Positions 1 through 6,223 of a stretch of DNA of 9,904 nt are shown here, piece after piece (position 1 is the first letter of the stretch; each line of letters begins with the position of its first letter). A program made the translations under genes and the position numbers. The stretch is taken from the NCBI GenBank assembly GCA_023424585.1, contig JAFADT010000609.1:1-9904 (forward strand). Direction: 5' to 3'. The stretch is from Pseudomonadota bacterium. GTDB lineage: Bacteria; Myxococcota; Myxococcia; Myxococcales; Myxococcaceae. Below the pieces are notes generated by a model. It searched no databases, was not told the origin of the DNA, and saw only the letters and a program-made list of their open reading frames with translations.

Positions 1-739
1 CCTTGTGCGCCAGCTGCCGGTCGATTCGGCCCGTCTCCGAGTGGATGAAGTAGTGGTCCACGCCCACCTTCTCCTGGACCACGCCCTCTCCAATGCCATG
101 CCCCGCGACGACCAGCGTGCGCCGCTCGGTCGTCTTCGGGTCGCACGTGAAGGCCACGAACGAGCGGCGGCCAGGGATCATCCGCTGCACCCCCACCGCC
201 ACCATGAGCCCCCGCACGTCCCACCCCTGCGCGAGCCGGTAGATGAGCCCCTCCGGCGTGTAGCCGGATGCCCAGCAGCGGCGGATGCGCTCCAACAGCG
301 CGGCCCTCCGCACATAGAGGAACGTGGAGCTCACGCCCGCGAACGGATCCGTCTCCGAGTCCTCGCTCTCCTCCAGCGCCCGCCCCACCACGGAGGCCCG
401 CACGGCCACCAGCCCGTTCGCGCCGAACGTCCGGTCGAAGGCCTCCAGGATGGATGCCTCTCGCGCCGCCCCCAGGGGCACCTGGAGGAAGCGCTGTTCA
501 ATCTCCTCCGCGACGCGGCGGATGTCCTGATGCGACGTCCGGTCCACGGCCGTGGTGAGCCCGTCGATGGCGGCCTGGAGCGGACGCGCCACCTCCTGGA
601 ACATCGCGGTGGTGAGGCAGAAGAACTCGGGGACCGGGAAGCCATGCCGCGCCAGGAGCTGCTGACGCGCGAACTTCTGGCCGACCTGCTGCGGATCGCT
701 GGCCTCGGTCATGGACACGAGGGGAGGAGACGAGGACAT
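1..739 (-). CDS. PEP synthase/PPDK-type ATP-grasp protein, N-terminal part (runs off left edge)
   Basis: Translating the minus strand from the ATG at 739 gives 246 residues open to the left edge. They match the N-terminal ATP-binding domain shared by PEP synthase, pyruvate phosphate dikinase and rifampin phosphotransferase. Visible blocks are GFPVPEFF (33-40), VAVRAS followed by an acidic stretch and FAGVSSTFLYV (111-143), CWAS (155-158), YR near 167, the VQRMIPG strand (184-190), FTCDP (197-201) and GHGIGEGVVQEKVGVDHY (213-230). The family normally has SGVxFT where this protein has SFVAFT, and the usual N-terminal KGANLGEL motif is not recognisable. The start is supported by AAGGAA at 749-754, which overlaps the stop of the gene before it, implying translational coupling. 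The family splits ATP to phosphorylate a central histidine and then a substrate. Those domains lie outside the window, so the substrate is unknown; in this operon it is unlikely to be ordinary gluconeogenic PEP synthase. Confidence 0.85.
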   Translation of the reverse strand, partial: MSSSPPLVSMTEASDPQQVGQKFARQQLLARHGFPVPEFFCLTTAMFQEVARPLQAAIDGLTTAVDRTSHQDIRRVAEEIEQRFLQVPLGAAREASILEAFDRTFGANGLVAVRASVVGRALEESEDSETDPFAGVSSTFLYVRRAALLERIRRCWASGYTPEGLIYRLAQGWDVRGLMVAVGVQRMIPGRRSFVAFTCDPKTTERRTLVVAGHGIGEGVVQEKVGVDHYFIHSETGRIDRQLAHK

Positions 740-748
740 GGCAGGGAT

Positions 749-754
749 TTCCTT
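749..754 (-). promoter_or_regulatory. Ribosome binding site of the PEP-synthase-like gene
   Basis: AAGGAA on the minus strand lies 9 bases before the ATG at 739 and shares a base with the TGA stop (754-756) of the SDR gene. This fixes the start and suggests coupled translation. Confidence 0.6.
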
Positions 755-1716
755 CAGGAACGAAAGTCATTGAGCGCGCTGCGCAGGGCATCCACCGGGG
801 ACCGCTCCAACAGGCCCTCCGGCCCGAGCACCGCCGCGAGCCGCGAGACATCCAGACACTGTGAATGGACCAGCAACTCCAGACGCTCCGCCATCGCCCG
901 GGCCCTCCGGCTGGGGACCTCCCGCAGAATGCTCGGGAGCCAACCGGGCGCACGGACCTTCACGGTGGGCCGGGGCAGCCCCAGCCCCTGGGCCACCGTG
1001 CCCAGAAGCTCCCCGCGCAGCAGCGAGCGCGAGTACGCGACGTTGAACGCCTGCTGCTCGGGGCGCGGCGCCTCCACCATCCGGCGCGCGAGCCCCCAGA
1101 GGATGCGCCCCAGGTCATCCACGTCGATGACCGAGCACCCCACCCCGTCACCCCCCAGCTGCACGCCCCGCTTCAGCAGCCTCACCATCGCGGGCAGGAC
1201 GAACCGGTCCCCGCGCCCGAGCAGGAAGCGCGGACGGAGGAGCGCCGCGTGCAGCCCCGTCCGGACCGCGTGCTCCGTGACGACCTCCTCCGCCGCCACG
1301 CGCGAACGGGCCAGCGCGGTGACGGGCCGGAGCGGATGGTCCTCCCTGACGCCCTCGTGCGGGCCCGCGCCATAGACAGACATGGAGCTGCCGAAGAGGA
1401 CGCCCCGGCAGTCCCCGGTGAGCCTCGACAGGAGCCGCCGCGTCCCCTCCACGTTCGTCCACTCGAAGCCCGTGCCGTCGGTGTCCCGCTGCTTCGTGGC
1501 GAGGTGCAGGACGACATACGGGGACGCCGGGAACAGCGCGTCCGGGATGCGGTGCAGGTCTCCCCGCACGACGTGCACCCCGGCTCCCCACTCACGGCCG
1601 TCGGGCGAGCGCACCAGCGCGTGCACGGGATGCGCTCCGCGCTGTCGCAGGAACGCCTGGCCCACCATGCCCGTCGCGCCCGTGAGCACGACGCCGAAGC
1701 CGCCTACCAGACCCAT
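754..1716 (-). CDS. NAD-dependent epimerase/dehydratase-like extended SDR lacking the YxxxK motif
   Basis: A 320-residue protein with the N-terminal Rossmann signature VLTGATGMVGQ (10-20), an acidic turn region (RGD, 51-53), a LATK segment (72-75) where cofactor lies in the family, and GSSMSVYG (109-116) supplying the usual active-site serine. Length and order match extended short-chain dehydrogenases/reductases that act on nucleotide sugars, sterols or acyl ketones. The catalytic Tyr-x3-Lys is absent: the aligned stretch is LARSRVAAEE, with Leu135 for Tyr and Arg139 for Lys, so standard redox chemistry may be lost or altered. The start at 1716 is chosen because the Rossmann strand begins within 10 residues. 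It overlaps the end of the methyltransferase gene by 13 bases and has no clear Shine-Dalgarno sequence, so it is probably coupled. By position it could act on the AfsA product, as reductases do in butyrolactone pathways; that role is inferred. Confidence 0.85.
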   Translation of the reverse strand: MGLVGGFGVVLTGATGMVGQAFLRQRGAHPVHALVRSPDGREWGAGVHVVRGDLHRIPDALFPASPYVVLHLATKQRDTDGTGFEWTNVEGTRRLLSRLTGDCRGVLFGSSMSVYGAGPHEGVREDHPLRPVTALARSRVAAEEVVTEHAVRTGLHAALLRPRFLLGRGDRFVLPAMVRLLKRGVQLGGDGVGCSVIDVDDLGRILWGLARRMVEAPRPEQQAFNVAYSRSLLRGELLGTVAQGLGLPRPTVKVRAPGWLPSILREVPSRRARAMAERLELLVHSQCLDVSRLAAVLGPEGLLERSPVDALRSALNDFRS

Positions 1717-2351
1717 GGGACCAGCCGCTTGCGGCTCGCCGCGTACTCGGCGTAGCCCGGGAAGGAGCCCAGCAGCAGCCGCTCCTCGTGCCGGATGCGC
1801 AGGAGCACCGCCGGAACGAACAGCAGCGCGAACACCGCGATGCCCGCGACCGCGGGGAACACCAGCAGGTACCCCACGTGCGCCAGCAGCATGCCCGTGT
1901 ACGCCGGATGCCGGAGCCCGCGGTACACGCCCTCCGTCACGAGCAGGCTCGCGTCCGGCAGCCGCACCCGGTGCGAGTAGGCCTTCCCCAACGTGCGGAT
2001 GGCCGTGAGCCGCAGCGCCACCCCCGCGATGAAGCAGGACAGCCCCACCGCGCGCGGCACGGGCCCCAGCGCCAGCGCGGGGAGCGCGACCGCGAGCAGG
2101 AGGGTCATGAGCCGCGCAATGGCATACAGCTCCAGCGTGGCGCTGTCCCGCTCCGCGGTGGGCTTGCGCGTCTCGCGCAGCGTCACCCGGCCCTCCACCA
2201 GCATCCACGTCAGGTACAGGCCCAGCATCAGCCCCGCGATGGGCCGGCTGTCCTCCGGCGTGCGCAGGACCTGCCGGATGCCGAGCGGAATCAACAACCC
2301 CACCCCCGCGACCAGCAGCAGCGTGGGCATCCACCGGTGCAGGCCCTTCAT
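1704..2351 (-). CDS. ICMT-family membrane methyltransferase
   Basis: A 215-residue integral membrane protein with hydrophobic segments near 9-23, 37-52, 80-97, 101-116 and 153-184. The C-terminal half carries the isoprenylcysteine carboxyl methyltransferase/phospholipid methyltransferase signature: LVTEGVYRGLRHPAYTG (137-153), then RIRHEERLL (185-193) and FPGYAEY (197-203), which form the S-adenosylmethionine and substrate site in this family. Bacterial members methylate carboxyl, amine or hydroxyl groups on membrane lipids or hydrophobic small molecules; no prenylated-protein substrate is expected here. The ATG at 2351 overlaps the stop of the AfsA-like gene (ATGA) and has GGAGG 4 bases upstream. 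In this operon it could methylate a lipid-like product made by its neighbours. The substrate is unknown. Confidence 0.88.
   Translation of the reverse strand: MKGLHRWMPTLLLVAGVGLLIPLGIRQVLRTPEDSRPIAGLMLGLYLTWMLVEGRVTLRETRKPTAERDSATLELYAIARLMTLLLAVALPALALGPVPRAVGLSCFIAGVALRLTAIRTLGKAYSHRVRLPDASLLVTEGVYRGLRHPAYTGMLLAHVGYLLVFPAVAGIAVFALLFVPAVLLRIRHEERLLLGSFPGYAEYAASRKRLVPWVW
1723..1736. repeat. 14-base perfect palindrome just before the SDR start
   Basis: AGCCGCTTGCGGCT reads the same on both strands and could form a 6-bp hairpin with a 2-base loop. It lies inside the end of the methyltransferase gene, 6 bases upstream of the SDR start codon, where a Shine-Dalgarno sequence would be expected. 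It may hold that start until the upstream gene is translated, or may simply reflect Arg/Leu codons. Confidence 0.3.
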
Positions 2352-3172
2352 GACGCCTCCCTCGCGCTCAGCGCGCCAATGAGGCCGGAGAAGCAGCAGG
2401 TGTCCTCCTGCCAGCCCTGCACGGCGATCCACATGCGGCTGCGCTTCCCGACGCTGCGCACCGGCCCCGCCCACTCCGGCAGCCGGAAGCTCACGAAGGC
2501 GCGGATGATCACCGGCACGTCGTTGCGCACGAAGCGCCGGAACTCCAGCGACAGGCGCATCATGATGAGCGACCAGTCCAGCGGCAGCCCCGCGCCGTGG
2601 ATGGCCGCGATGCTCGCCTGCCGCGCCAGCTCCGTGAGCAGCATGCCCTGCACGTGTCCGGAGGGATGGTCGAAGAGGAACTCCGGGGACTCGGTGAAGG
2701 CGTTGAACTGCTGGAGCGCCCCCACCCGGCACGCGTTGGCGAGCAGCACGTTCGCCGGGTCGCGCTTGTGCACGAGCACCGGATCGATGCGCTCCAGCGG
2801 CCGGGCCTGCTCCGCCTCGCTGAAGGACTGCCGGCCCGCCGAGACGGGGTTGCGCACCGGGATGCGGGCGAGCAGCTCGGAGACGTTCTTGGGAGGCTCC
2901 TTCTTCCACGGGTCGCCCACGCGCACGCCCACCGGCGTGGCGTCCGCCCACTCCGCCAGCGCGGGGAACTCCGCGGCCCGCGCGCCCAGGTACACGCCGC
3001 AGTGCTCCTGGAGCGCGGCGGCCAGGAACTCCGCCTCCTCCACGTCCTTCACCGGGATGCGGCAGGGGTGCTCGACCTCCCGAACAAGGGCCGCCGGCAC
3101 GAGCAGGAACGGGACGCCCTCCGGCGACGCCACCCGCAAGCGGCGCTCGGGATGACTGGGTTCGGAATCCAT
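2348..3172 (-). CDS. AfsA-type hotdog domain protein (butenolide/gamma-butyrolactone synthase-like)
   Basis: A 274-residue protein whose C-terminal half matches the AfsA hotdog domain: DPVLVHKRDPANVLLA (130-145), then DHPSGHVQGMLLTELARQASIAA (168-190), corresponding to the family's DHxxxDHxxGMxLxExxRQAA block. AfsA of Streptomyces condenses a beta-ketoacyl-ACP with dihydroxyacetone phosphate, the first committed step to A-factor; AfsA-like domains also make butenolide ends in some proteobacterial polyketides. Classical AfsA has two hotdog repeats in about 300 residues. Here only one is clear (about 130-270), and residues 1-125 match nothing I recognise. The start has GGAGAAAGG at 3178-3186, 5 bases upstream. 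It is first in the four-gene operon and overlaps the next gene by ATGA. An acyl-binding or acyl-transfer role is likely; the actual product is unproven. No signal peptide or membrane segment is seen. Confidence 0.82.
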   Translation of the reverse strand: MDSEPSHPERRLRVASPEGVPFLLVPAALVREVEHPCRIPVKDVEEAEFLAAALQEHCGVYLGARAAEFPALAEWADATPVGVRVGDPWKKEPPKNVSELLARIPVRNPVSAGRQSFSEAEQARPLERIDPVLVHKRDPANVLLANACRVGALQQFNAFTESPEFLFDHPSGHVQGMLLTELARQASIAAIHGAGLPLDWSLIMMRLSLEFRRFVRNDVPVIIRAFVSFRLPEWAGPVRSVGKRSRMWIAVQGWQEDTCCFSGLIGALSAREAS

Positions 3173-3177
3173 GTCTG

Positions 3178-3186
3178 CCTTTCTCC
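3178..3186 (-). promoter_or_regulatory. Ribosome binding site of the AfsA-like gene
   Basis: GGAGAAAGG on the minus strand, 5 bases before the ATG at 3172. It is the strongest Shine-Dalgarno sequence of the operon and fits this being the first gene. Confidence 0.7.
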
Positions 3187-3265
3187 AGCTGAGGGGACAG
3201 GCAGTCTAGGAATCGCGATCTCTCAACACGAGAACCAGGGAAGGCCCGCGCTCACGAGGCGAGCG

Positions 3266-3299
3266 ATGAGACCCGGAGGGATTCGCGAGTCTGTCTCAT
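3266..3299. repeat. Interrupted inverted repeat ATGAGAC-N20-GTCTCAT
   Basis: Perfect 7-base arms at 3266-3272 and 3293-3299 with 20 bases between. Arm centres are 27 bases apart, 94 to 127 bases upstream of the AfsA-like start. It could be a regulator site for the operon; the arms are short enough for chance. Confidence 0.3.
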
Positions 3300-3522
3300 G
3301 AACCATCACGACACGTCGCGAACTGCGTCTTGGATTGAGCCGGCCGGCGCGCGTGAGGGCTTCCCTGCTCCGCGGGAGGTCCCGTGTGCAGCGGACCCGC
3401 GCCACCAGCTTCCCTCCACCACCCCCCAGGTAGAGGGGGCCCGTCGCGGGGGCACGCCGACGGACTGGCGCCCCGTGTGCGCATCCGAGAGGAGCGGCCG
3501 GTTGTGAACACCTGCCCCCGGT

Positions 3523-3551
3523 GGAACCACCGCGGGGCGCAACCTGTCTGA
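3523..3551 (+). promoter_or_regulatory. Candidate ECF-sigma-type promoter of the exported protein gene
   Basis: GGAACC at 3523-3528 resembles the -35 element of many extracytoplasmic-function sigma factors and is followed after 18 bases by TCTGA (3547-3551), a common -10 form. The spacing is slightly longer than the best-known examples. The -10 lies inside the 21-base palindrome, about 95 bases before the start codon. Confidence 0.25.
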
Positions 3552-3563
3552 CAGTCGGACAGG
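3543..3563. promoter_or_regulatory. 21-base near-perfect palindrome, probable operator
   Basis: Outer arms CCTGTC (3543-3548) and GACAGG (3558-3563) are perfect complements. Inner bases continue the symmetry (TGAC/GTCG), with only one G-T pair and the central base off, so 18 of 21 positions agree with the reverse complement. Size and symmetry suit a dimeric repressor of TetR, GntR or MarR type. It sits 84 bases before the start at 3647. Confidence 0.45.
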
Positions 3564-3634
3564 GCGCGGGTTGTAGCCCGGCGGGTGCGTGATGAGGGTG
3601 CGCCCTCTGTACGGGTCGTTGGCGCAGCGGGCGT

Positions 3635-3639
3635 GGAGG
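3635..3639 (+). promoter_or_regulatory. Ribosome binding site of the exported repeat protein
   Basis: GGAGG, 7 bases before the ATG at 3647; it supports this start, which also gives a proper signal peptide. Confidence 0.7.
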
Positions 3640-3646
3640 GACAGGC

Positions 3647-6172
3647 ATGGGGACGGTCAGCGGTCGTGCGTGGCTTTCGGCGTTGGCGTTGGTGGTGGGC
3701 GCGGGCCCGACGTTCGCGCAGGGTGACGCCGCCGGGATGGATCCGATGACGGTGCGCCGGGTGGCGGACCTCACCGGCGAGGCCGTCTTCCCGCGCTCCC
3801 CCTACCGCCTCTCTTCGCGTGTCTCCGTGGAGCTCGACGGGCGCCTGTATTTCGTCTCCAACGTCTACGCCGCGGGGACCTCGAGCTCGGCCTTCGAGCT
3901 CTGGGTCACCGACGGCACGGCCCAGGGCACCCGTTCGCTCCAGGAGTGGCTTCCGCCTTCGACGAGCCTCGACTCGACATCGCTGCGCGCCACACCCCAC
4001 CGCCTGTTCTTCGCCGCGAGGACGCCAGACAGCGGCCTGGAGCTGTGGACGAGCGATGGCACGCGCGAGGGGACGCACCTGACGCGCGAGCTCAGCCCCG
4101 GCAAGCCCCATGGCATCGACTACCAGGCGCCGATCATCCCCTTCGGGGACGGCGTGCTCTTCGCCGCGTTGAGCGCGGGTGGTTCGCAGACGGAGCTGTG
4201 GCGGTCGGACGGCACCGAAGCGGGCACCGTGCCGGTCAAGAGCCTCTCCGCGGACTTCGGCGCCGTGGCGTCCAGCGGCTTCGTCCTCATGGGAGGCGCC
4301 GCCTACTTCTCCGCGTATGGCCCCGCGGGCGAGGAGCTGTGGCGCACGGATGGCACCGAGGCCGGCACCGTGATGGTGCGCGACCTCAAGCCGGGCCCGG
4401 GCAGCGCGTATCCCCGGGACCTCACCGTCGTGGGCGGCCTCCTCTACTTCACCACCCAGAACGACCAGCAGGGCCATTCGCTCTGGAAGTCCGACGGCAC
4501 GGCGGAGGGCACCGCGCGCGTCGCGGACTTTCCGCGCGAGGGCGCGGGGAACCACCTCGCCAGCCTCACCGCGCTGGGCGACAGGTTGTTCTTCGTCGCG
4601 AACACCTCGGAGGGCTTCTCGCTGTGGCGCACGGATGGCACCGAGGCCGGCACCGTGCCGGTGATGACGAAGCCCTGGTCGCTCTTCGGGGGGACGAGCC
4701 ACGGCCTCCTGCCCGTGGGCAACCGCCTCTACGTGGTGGGCCAGGACACCGTCGCCGGGGATACGCTGTGGGTGACGGACGGCACCCCGGAGGGCACCGC
4801 GCGCCTTCCGCGTCCCGCCCCGTTCGAGCGCGCGTTCATCAACGGCGCGACCGCGTGGGAGGGCGGGCTCGCGTTCAGCGTCACGACGAGCGCGGGCGCA
4901 AGCGAGCTGTGGCGCACGGATGGAACGGACGCGGGCACGTCCCGGCTGACGCGGCTGCCCTCAGGCCAGCCGGCCGCGACGGCCGCGGGGCTGGTGCCCT
5001 TCCAGGGCGCGCTGCTGACGACGGCGGGAGACGCGTGGACGCCGCACGCCCTGTGGCGGCTGGAGCGGGATGACGCGGCGCCGACCTTCGTGTGCCCGGC
5101 CACCCGGGACGTGCCCTCCAACCGTCCGGAGGGCACGGTGCTGCCCGACGCCAAGCCCGAGCTGCGGACCGGGCCGGACCGCGCGTGGATCCGCTCCTCC
5201 TTCGTGGACGGCCACCTGCTCCCGCTCCATCAGCCCGTCCCCATCACCTACCAGGCCGGGGATGATCAGGGCCGCGTCACGTACTGCACCACGGTGACGA
5301 CGTCCCGGGACCTGACGCCGCCGGCGATGCCCGGCTGCCCGGCGGAGCTCCTCGTGGGCGCGCAGTCGCCCCGGGGCGTCACCTTCTACTATCCGGACCT
5401 GGGCACCGCGGACGAGACGAGCCAGGACGTGCTCGTCACCTACAGCCCGCGGAGCGGCAGCGTGCTGCCCGTGGGCACCACCCAGGTGAACGTGACGGCG
5501 AGGGACGCGTCCGGCAACGAGAGCACCTGCTCCTTCCCCGTCACCGTGCGCGACACCCTGGCGCCCGGCGGCGCCTGCAAGGTGAACGAGGTCCGCGTGG
5601 AGGCGGAGGGCCCCGAGGGCGCGCACGCCTCCTGGCCGGACCTCACGCCCACCGACAGCCTCTCCCCCCAGGTCACCGTCACCAGCACGCACGCGTCCGG
5701 GGACCTGTTCCCGCTGGGCCTCACCCGCGTCCAGGTGGTCAGCACCGACGAGGCGGGCAACAGCAGCACCTGCGAGCTCCAGGTCCAGGTGCGCGACTCG
5801 CGCCCGCCCATGCTCACCTGCCCGGAGGACCAGACGCTCACCACCGCGGTGATGTCCGGCACCCGCGCGGAGTACCCGGCCGCCACCGCCGAGGACGCCG
5901 TCTCCGCGACGCAGCTCACCTACAGCCCCGCCGTGGGCACGCCGCTCGCGCCGGGCCTGCACGCGGTGCAGGTCACCGCCATGGACGAGGCCGGCAACGC
6001 GGCGCTCTGCAACTTCCACCTGACCGTGCAGTACGACCCCACGACGGACATGCGGCAGGGCCTGGGCTGCTCGGTGGGCAGCGGCCCGTCCGCGGCGGGG
6101 GGCTGGGGCGCGCTCCTCGCCCTCGCCTGGACGCTCGGCCGCCGTCGGAAGGACGGCACGCCGCGCGCGTGA
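3647..6172 (+). CDS. Exported ELWxxDGTxxGT-repeat (propeller-like) protein with HYR modules and MYXO-CTERM tail
   Basis: An 841-residue protein. Residues 1-25 form a signal peptide (Arg7, hydrophobic core, cleavage likely after TFA). Eight copies of a motif like ELWRTDGTEAGT start near residues 84, 132, 183, 230, 278, 324, 373 and 419, with a degenerate ninth (ALWRLERDD) near 467. The constant period of about 48 residues suggests beta-propeller blades. Four HYR-like immunoglobulin-type modules follow from about 479, 559, 641 and 719, each with paired Cys and GxxxVxVTAxDxxGN-type ends. The tail has Gly-Cys at 807-808, a hydrophobic stretch 820-830 and RRRK at 832-835, the layout of MYXO-CTERM sorting signals that anchor proteins at the myxobacterial outer surface. 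No catalytic residues are seen; an adhesive or scaffold role is inferred. It is transcribed divergently from the AfsA-like operon and may be controlled separately. Confidence 0.9.
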   Translation: MGTVSGRAWLSALALVVGAGPTFAQGDAAGMDPMTVRRVADLTGEAVFPRSPYRLSSRVSVELDGRLYFVSNVYAAGTSSSAFELWVTDGTAQGTRSLQEWLPPSTSLDSTSLRATPHRLFFAARTPDSGLELWTSDGTREGTHLTRELSPGKPHGIDYQAPIIPFGDGVLFAALSAGGSQTELWRSDGTEAGTVPVKSLSADFGAVASSGFVLMGGAAYFSAYGPAGEELWRTDGTEAGTVMVRDLKPGPGSAYPRDLTVVGGLLYFTTQNDQQGHSLWKSDGTAEGTARVADFPREGAGNHLASLTALGDRLFFVANTSEGFSLWRTDGTEAGTVPVMTKPWSLFGGTSHGLLPVGNRLYVVGQDTVAGDTLWVTDGTPEGTARLPRPAPFERAFINGATAWEGGLAFSVTTSAGASELWRTDGTDAGTSRLTRLPSGQPAATAAGLVPFQGALLTTAGDAWTPHALWRLERDDAAPTFVCPATRDVPSNRPEGTVLPDAKPELRTGPDRAWIRSSFVDGHLLPLHQPVPITYQAGDDQGRVTYCTTVTTSRDLTPPAMPGCPAELLVGAQSPRGVTFYYPDLGTADETSQDVLVTYSPRSGSVLPVGTTQVNVTARDASGNESTCSFPVTVRDTLAPGGACKVNEVRVEAEGPEGAHASWPDLTPTDSLSPQVTVTSTHASGDLFPLGLTRVQVVSTDEAGNSSTCELQVQVRDSRPPMLTCPEDQTLTTAVMSGTRAEYPAATAEDAVSATQLTYSPAVGTPLAPGLHAVQVTAMDEAGNAALCNFHLTVQYDPTTDMRQGLGCSVGSGPSAAGGWGALLALAWTLGRRRKDGTPRA
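4336..4372 (+). repeat. 37-base perfect direct repeat, copy 1
   Basis: This stretch, coding the LWRTDGTEAGTV part of the fourth motif, is identical to 4621-4657. The copies are 285 bases apart, exactly two 48-residue-class repeats, in phase with the reading frame. Other motif copies are less alike at DNA level. Confidence 0.85.
4621..4657 (+). repeat. 37-base perfect direct repeat, copy 2
   Basis: Identical to 4336-4372; it codes the same part of the sixth motif. Recombination between the copies would remove or add 95 residues, two blades, without changing frame. Confidence 0.85.
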
Positions 6173-6193
6173 GTCATGGACCGTGGCGGCGAG

Positions 6194-6215
6194 GGGGACT
6201 TCCGCTACAGTCCCC
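6194..6215 (+). promoter_or_regulatory. Hairpin GGGGACT/AGTCCCC enclosing a TACAGT box
   Basis: Perfect 7-base arms at 6194-6200 and 6209-6215 with an 8-base loop, between the stop at 6172 and the start at 6224. No T-run follows, so it is not a classical terminator. TACAGT (6205-6210) fits a sigma-70 -10 box, which would place a transcript start just before the ATG; no good -35 is seen. It may be an operator or attenuator for the DUF350 gene. Confidence 0.3.
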
Positions 6216-6223
6216 GCTGCCCC

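Larger units (their letters stand above)
3173..3646. other. Divergent intergenic control region without a gene
   Basis: 474 bases lie between the divergent starts at 3172 (minus) and 3647 (plus). Short open frames here, such as one of 69 codons at 3298-3507 (+), have low-complexity Arg/Pro-rich translations, lack a ribosome site and match no family, so I call no gene. The region must hold both promoters. On the operon side there is an interrupted inverted repeat (3266-3299). On the other side there is a 21-base palindrome (3543-3563) with an ECF-like promoter candidate. No clear sigma-70 promoter is seen for either gene. Confidence 0.7.

Noticed and set aside
5..1375. 456-codon open frame on the plus strand opposite the PEP-synthase-like and SDR genes
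   Set aside because: Its translation is Arg/Pro-rich low complexity; the minus strand of the same region encodes two recognisable families.
1717..2334. Upstream extension of the SDR reading frame to 2334
   Set aside because: The added residues are Ala/Gly/Arg low complexity in the shadow of the methyltransferase gene; the Rossmann fold starts right after the ATG at 1716.
3203..3208. TAGACT as a -10 box for the AfsA-type operon (minus strand)
   Set aside because: Good -10 by itself, but no hexamer at 16-18 bases upstream resembles TTGACA; too weak to annotate.
3223..3237. Sigma-54-like sequence on the minus strand before the AfsA-like gene
   Set aside because: The -24 GG is present, but the -12 element reads TTGA without the invariant GC, so it fails the key requirement.
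3298..3507. 69-codon plus-strand open frame in the divergent region
   Set aside because: No ribosome site, no family resemblance, and it ends among the control elements of the next gene.
3296..4702. 468-codon minus-strand open frame across the divergent region and the repeat gene
   Set aside because: Antisense shadow of high-GC coding DNA; the apparent protein repeats mirror the ELWxxDGT repeats of the real gene.
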